Positions 5,256 through 6,710 of a stretch of 6,710 nucleotides of DNA are shown here, one piece after another. Origin of the DNA: Bacillota bacterium. Lineage in GTDB: Bacteria > Bacillota > Clostridia > Christensenellales > CAG-138. A program made the translations under genes and the position numbers. The stretch's first letter is position 1. Each line of letters opens with the position of its first letter. A model generated the notes under the pieces. That model searched no databases, had not been told where the DNA came from, and saw only the letters and a program-made list of their open reading frames with translations. The DNA lies in the NCBI GenBank assembly GCA_023461495.1, contig JAEYLA010000287.1, positions 1 to 6,710 of the forward strand, read 5' to 3'.

Positions 5256-6437
5256 TTACTGCGCCTGGCGCTTCGGCTGTTTATAAAGAGGCGGTTCCGT
5301 TCCCATGCCAAGCTCCGGAAATTTGAGCATGTAGAGAAGGATTTGCAGCGTCACCGCGTCGCGGAAGCGGCGCGGGTCGAGGCCGTATAAGTCCTTGGTT
5401 TTGTTCAGGCGGAAGATCAGTGTGTTGCGGTGGATGTGCAATGCCGCCGCCGTCTCATTGATGCGCTTATCCTGCTCAAAATACGTCTGCAGCGTTTCAA
5501 ACAGCACGGCGTCGATTTCCCGACCGTTCAGAAAGTTATCTAAGAAAGCCTGCTTGGTGGGGTCCGGCACACCGTCAAGCAGGCGAAAAATCTGATGCTC
5601 ATAATAATAGATGATCTTTTTCTCCCCGGCCAGGCGTTCCACAATGCGCACGCTCTGGGCGGCGTCAAAGAAGCTCATGCGGTATCCCGTCAACTCCCGG
5701 CAGGGCTTTCCGACCCCGATATAGCAGCTTTGCCCGCAGGCGTTGAGCCGCGCGATCACGTTCTTGCACATCGGCTCAATGGCCGACACATCTTCCTTGC
5801 TTTTTGCGCGCACGGCAAACACATACTGCCCCTGGCCGACATAGGCGTAAAAATGAATCCGCAGGTGCGCGTAGATCATGGAATGGATGGATTGCTCGTT
5901 CATGGAGAATTCGTTGTAGATAACGGGGGATGTCCGGATGACGACGATGCTGCAGGTTTTTCCGGTATCGATGTTTAAAAAGCGCGCCTGGTCCCGAAGG
6001 TTCTCGTAATCCTCCACTTTTTCCGCGATGAGGTTGCTCACCCAGTTGTCCAATAGCTTGCGCTTGTAGCTGCTTTGCTGGGCAAGCTGCGCCTGTTCCA
6101 TCAAGGAAATGACGGCCACCTTGATGACGGCTGCAATGGGCAGCAGGAGATCCGGCTCGCCCGTAAGGCCGATTGCGCCGACCACCTTCCCGTAAAACTC
6201 CAAAGGCACGGTGATGCCCTCGCGCGTGCCGGCAAACGAGGTCGCCTGCTGCGGATAAACGAGCAGGTTTTTTCGTTTTTCCATGGCTTCGATCGCGCCC
6301 TGGTGAAAGGTGCCGATGCGCGCGGCGGAGGAACTTGCGACGACGATGCCGTCATGATTGATGACATTTACCGGCGTATCCATGACCTGTTCAAGCTTAT
6401 CCACAATGGGTTGTGCCAATTCCTGCGTAATGACCAT
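5256..6437 (-). CDS. cdaR: CdaR/PucR-family transcriptional regulator (sugar diacid type)
   Basis: This 393-residue cytoplasmic DNA-binding regulator begins with the typical CdaR sequence MVITQELAQPIVDKLEQ, the sugar diacid recognition domain (about 1-130). A central CdaR/GGDEF-like region follows (about 140-275), then a C-terminal PucR-type helix-turn-helix (about 312-370) with INETAAALHIHRNTLIFRL as the core. In enterobacteria CdaR activates glucarate, galactarate and glycerate use genes; the Bacillota relatives often sit beside glycerate kinase or gluconate permease genes. The start at 6437 is preferred over an ATG six codons earlier (6455), because AGAGGTG lies 6 bases before it and the protein then begins where the family does. 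A divergent gene starts at 6700 and is the likely target, together with self-regulation. The exact inducer is not predictable. Confidence 0.88.
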   Translation of the reverse strand: MVITQELAQPIVDKLEQVMDTPVNVINHDGIVVASSSAARIGTFHQGAIEAMEKRKNLLVYPQQATSFAGTREGITVPLEFYGKVVGAIGLTGEPDLLLPIAAVIKVAVISLMEQAQLAQQSSYKRKLLDNWVSNLIAEKVEDYENLRDQARFLNIDTGKTCSIVVIRTSPVIYNEFSMNEQSIHSMIYAHLRIHFYAYVGQGQYVFAVRAKSKEDVSAIEPMCKNVIARLNACGQSCYIGVGKPCRELTGYRMSFFDAAQSVRIVERLAGEKKIIYYYEHQIFRLLDGVPDPTKQAFLDNFLNGREIDAVLFETLQTYFEQDKRINETAAALHIHRNTLIFRLNKTKDLYGLDPRRFRDAVTLQILLYMLKFPELGMGTEPPLYKQPKRQAQ

Positions 6438-6560
6438 AGCGTTCACCTCTTGCATGTATAGCGGGATGTGAAACGTGGCAAAAGAATGGATGGCGTCATA
6501 TAGAGAAAGCCAGTGGATTGTTCCTATTTAAAAAGTATTTATGCCGGAAAAGCTGCTTTT

Positions 6561-6589
6561 ATTATATTGTGCAAGGCTACAAAAATCAA
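6561..6589 (-). promoter_or_regulatory. Promoter of the cdaR-like gene
   Basis: On the minus strand TTGATT (6589-6584) and TATAAT (6566-6561) are separated by exactly 17 bases. The predicted start near 6554 gives a leader of about 115 bases. No regulatory RNA structure was recognised in that leader (6438-6554). Confidence 0.7.
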
Positions 6590-6602
6590 CCGGAATATAA
6601 GT

Positions 6603-6611
6603 CAATTATTG
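6603..6611. promoter_or_regulatory. Small palindrome centred between divergent promoters (operator candidate)
   Basis: CAATTATTG is a perfect 4+1+4 inverted repeat. Its centre (6607) coincides with the midpoint between the two -35 boxes (6589 and 6624). This suits a regulator such as the adjacent CdaR-like protein acting on both promoters. It is short and AT-rich, the symmetry does not extend further, and chance is possible. Confidence 0.3.
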
Positions 6612-6623
6612 TACGGAGCGACA

Positions 6624-6653
6624 TTGTTTGGGAAGAAAACGGTTCTATATAAT
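6624..6653 (+). promoter_or_regulatory. Promoter of the divergent gene at the right edge
   Basis: TTGTTT (6624-6629) and TATAAT (6648-6653) are separated by 18 bases. The -10 region shares the ten bases ATATAATAAA with the -10 region of the opposite promoter, read on its own strand. Transcription would begin near 6660, about 40 bases before the start codon at 6700. Confidence 0.6.
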
Positions 6654-6699
6654 AAATATATCGAAGACCACAAAGAATAGCAGGGAGGATGTTTGATTT

Positions 6700-6710
6700 A
6701 TGGCATTCAT
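6700..6710 (+). CDS. Start of an unidentified gene, cut by the window end
   Basis: Only the first three codons and part of a fourth (M-A-F) are visible. GGGAGG (6683-6688) lies 11 bases before the ATG and a promoter lies upstream, so a real gene start is likely. An ATG at 6689 touches the ribosome binding site and is less suitable. By analogy with other CdaR neighbourhoods it may encode glycerate kinase or a gluconate-type permease, but nothing in these bases shows it. Confidence 0.6.

Noticed and set aside
5595..6461. Plus-strand open frames opposite the regulator gene
   Set aside because: They are antisense shadows of a well-recognised CdaR-family gene, with no family resemblance or ribosome binding sites.
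6587..6595. A third copy of the leader element on the minus strand (TTCCGGTTG)
   Set aside because: Only nine bases match. The hairpin partner, the TTTCAAG box, the GCTTAAGGGTGG block and a terminator are all missing, and the match overlaps the -35 region of the cdaR promoter.
1..6710. CRISPR array, tRNA, rRNA or insertion sequence
   Set aside because: No regularly spaced repeats, cloverleaf-like sequences, transposase frames or terminal inverted repeats were seen.

Overview
The window looks like chromosomal DNA from an anaerobic member of the Bacillota (Clostridia-like). The gene content supports this: an ammonium transporter fused to a PII signalling domain, beta and gamma subunits of a Na+-pumping biotin-dependent decarboxylase, strong purine-rich ribosome binding sites, sigma-A-type promoters and many intrinsic terminators. 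GC content is moderate in the genes, while the leaders and promoters are AT-richer. The species cannot be named from this sequence.

Layout: positions 1-42 hold the terminator of an unseen upstream gene. Positions 119-398 hold a promoter and a long leader, with two successive intrinsic terminators, in front of amt (399-2087), which encodes an Amt channel with a C-terminal GlnB/GlnK domain. Positions 2113-2144 form a GC-rich hairpin. Positions 2171-2317 hold a second leader whose terminator sits just ahead of a two-gene operon: a 49-residue OadG-like gamma subunit (2339-2488) and an OadB-like beta subunit (2504-3643). A terminator follows. Next is a serine beta-lactamase-like hydrolase with a membrane anchor (3765-5213), with its own promoter and terminator. 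A convergent minus-strand gene (5256-6437) encodes a CdaR/PucR-type regulator. It shares a divergent promoter region with a plus-strand gene that begins at 6700 and leaves the window.

Main observation: the leaders of amt and of the oadG-oadB operon are homologous RNA elements. They share a short hairpin (TCCG/CGGA), a TTTCAAG box and an 18-of-19-base match (GCTTAAGGGTGGNGGCTTC) that runs directly into a terminator hairpin in each case. The matching bases fall in different reading frames in the two copies, so the conservation is at the RNA level. This is the architecture of a riboswitch or protein-controlled attenuator that co-regulates ammonium uptake and a sodium pump. I could not match it to an RNA class I know, and its ligand is open.

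How the parts may work together: Amt-PII would import ammonium and sense 2-oxoglutarate/ATP within one polypeptide. OadG/OadB would form the membrane part of a Na+ pump whose carboxyltransferase and biotin carrier are encoded elsewhere. The shared leader suggests both respond to one signal of nitrogen or sodium status. The hydrolase and the CdaR-type regulator look like separate units, with the regulator probably controlling itself and the divergent gene.
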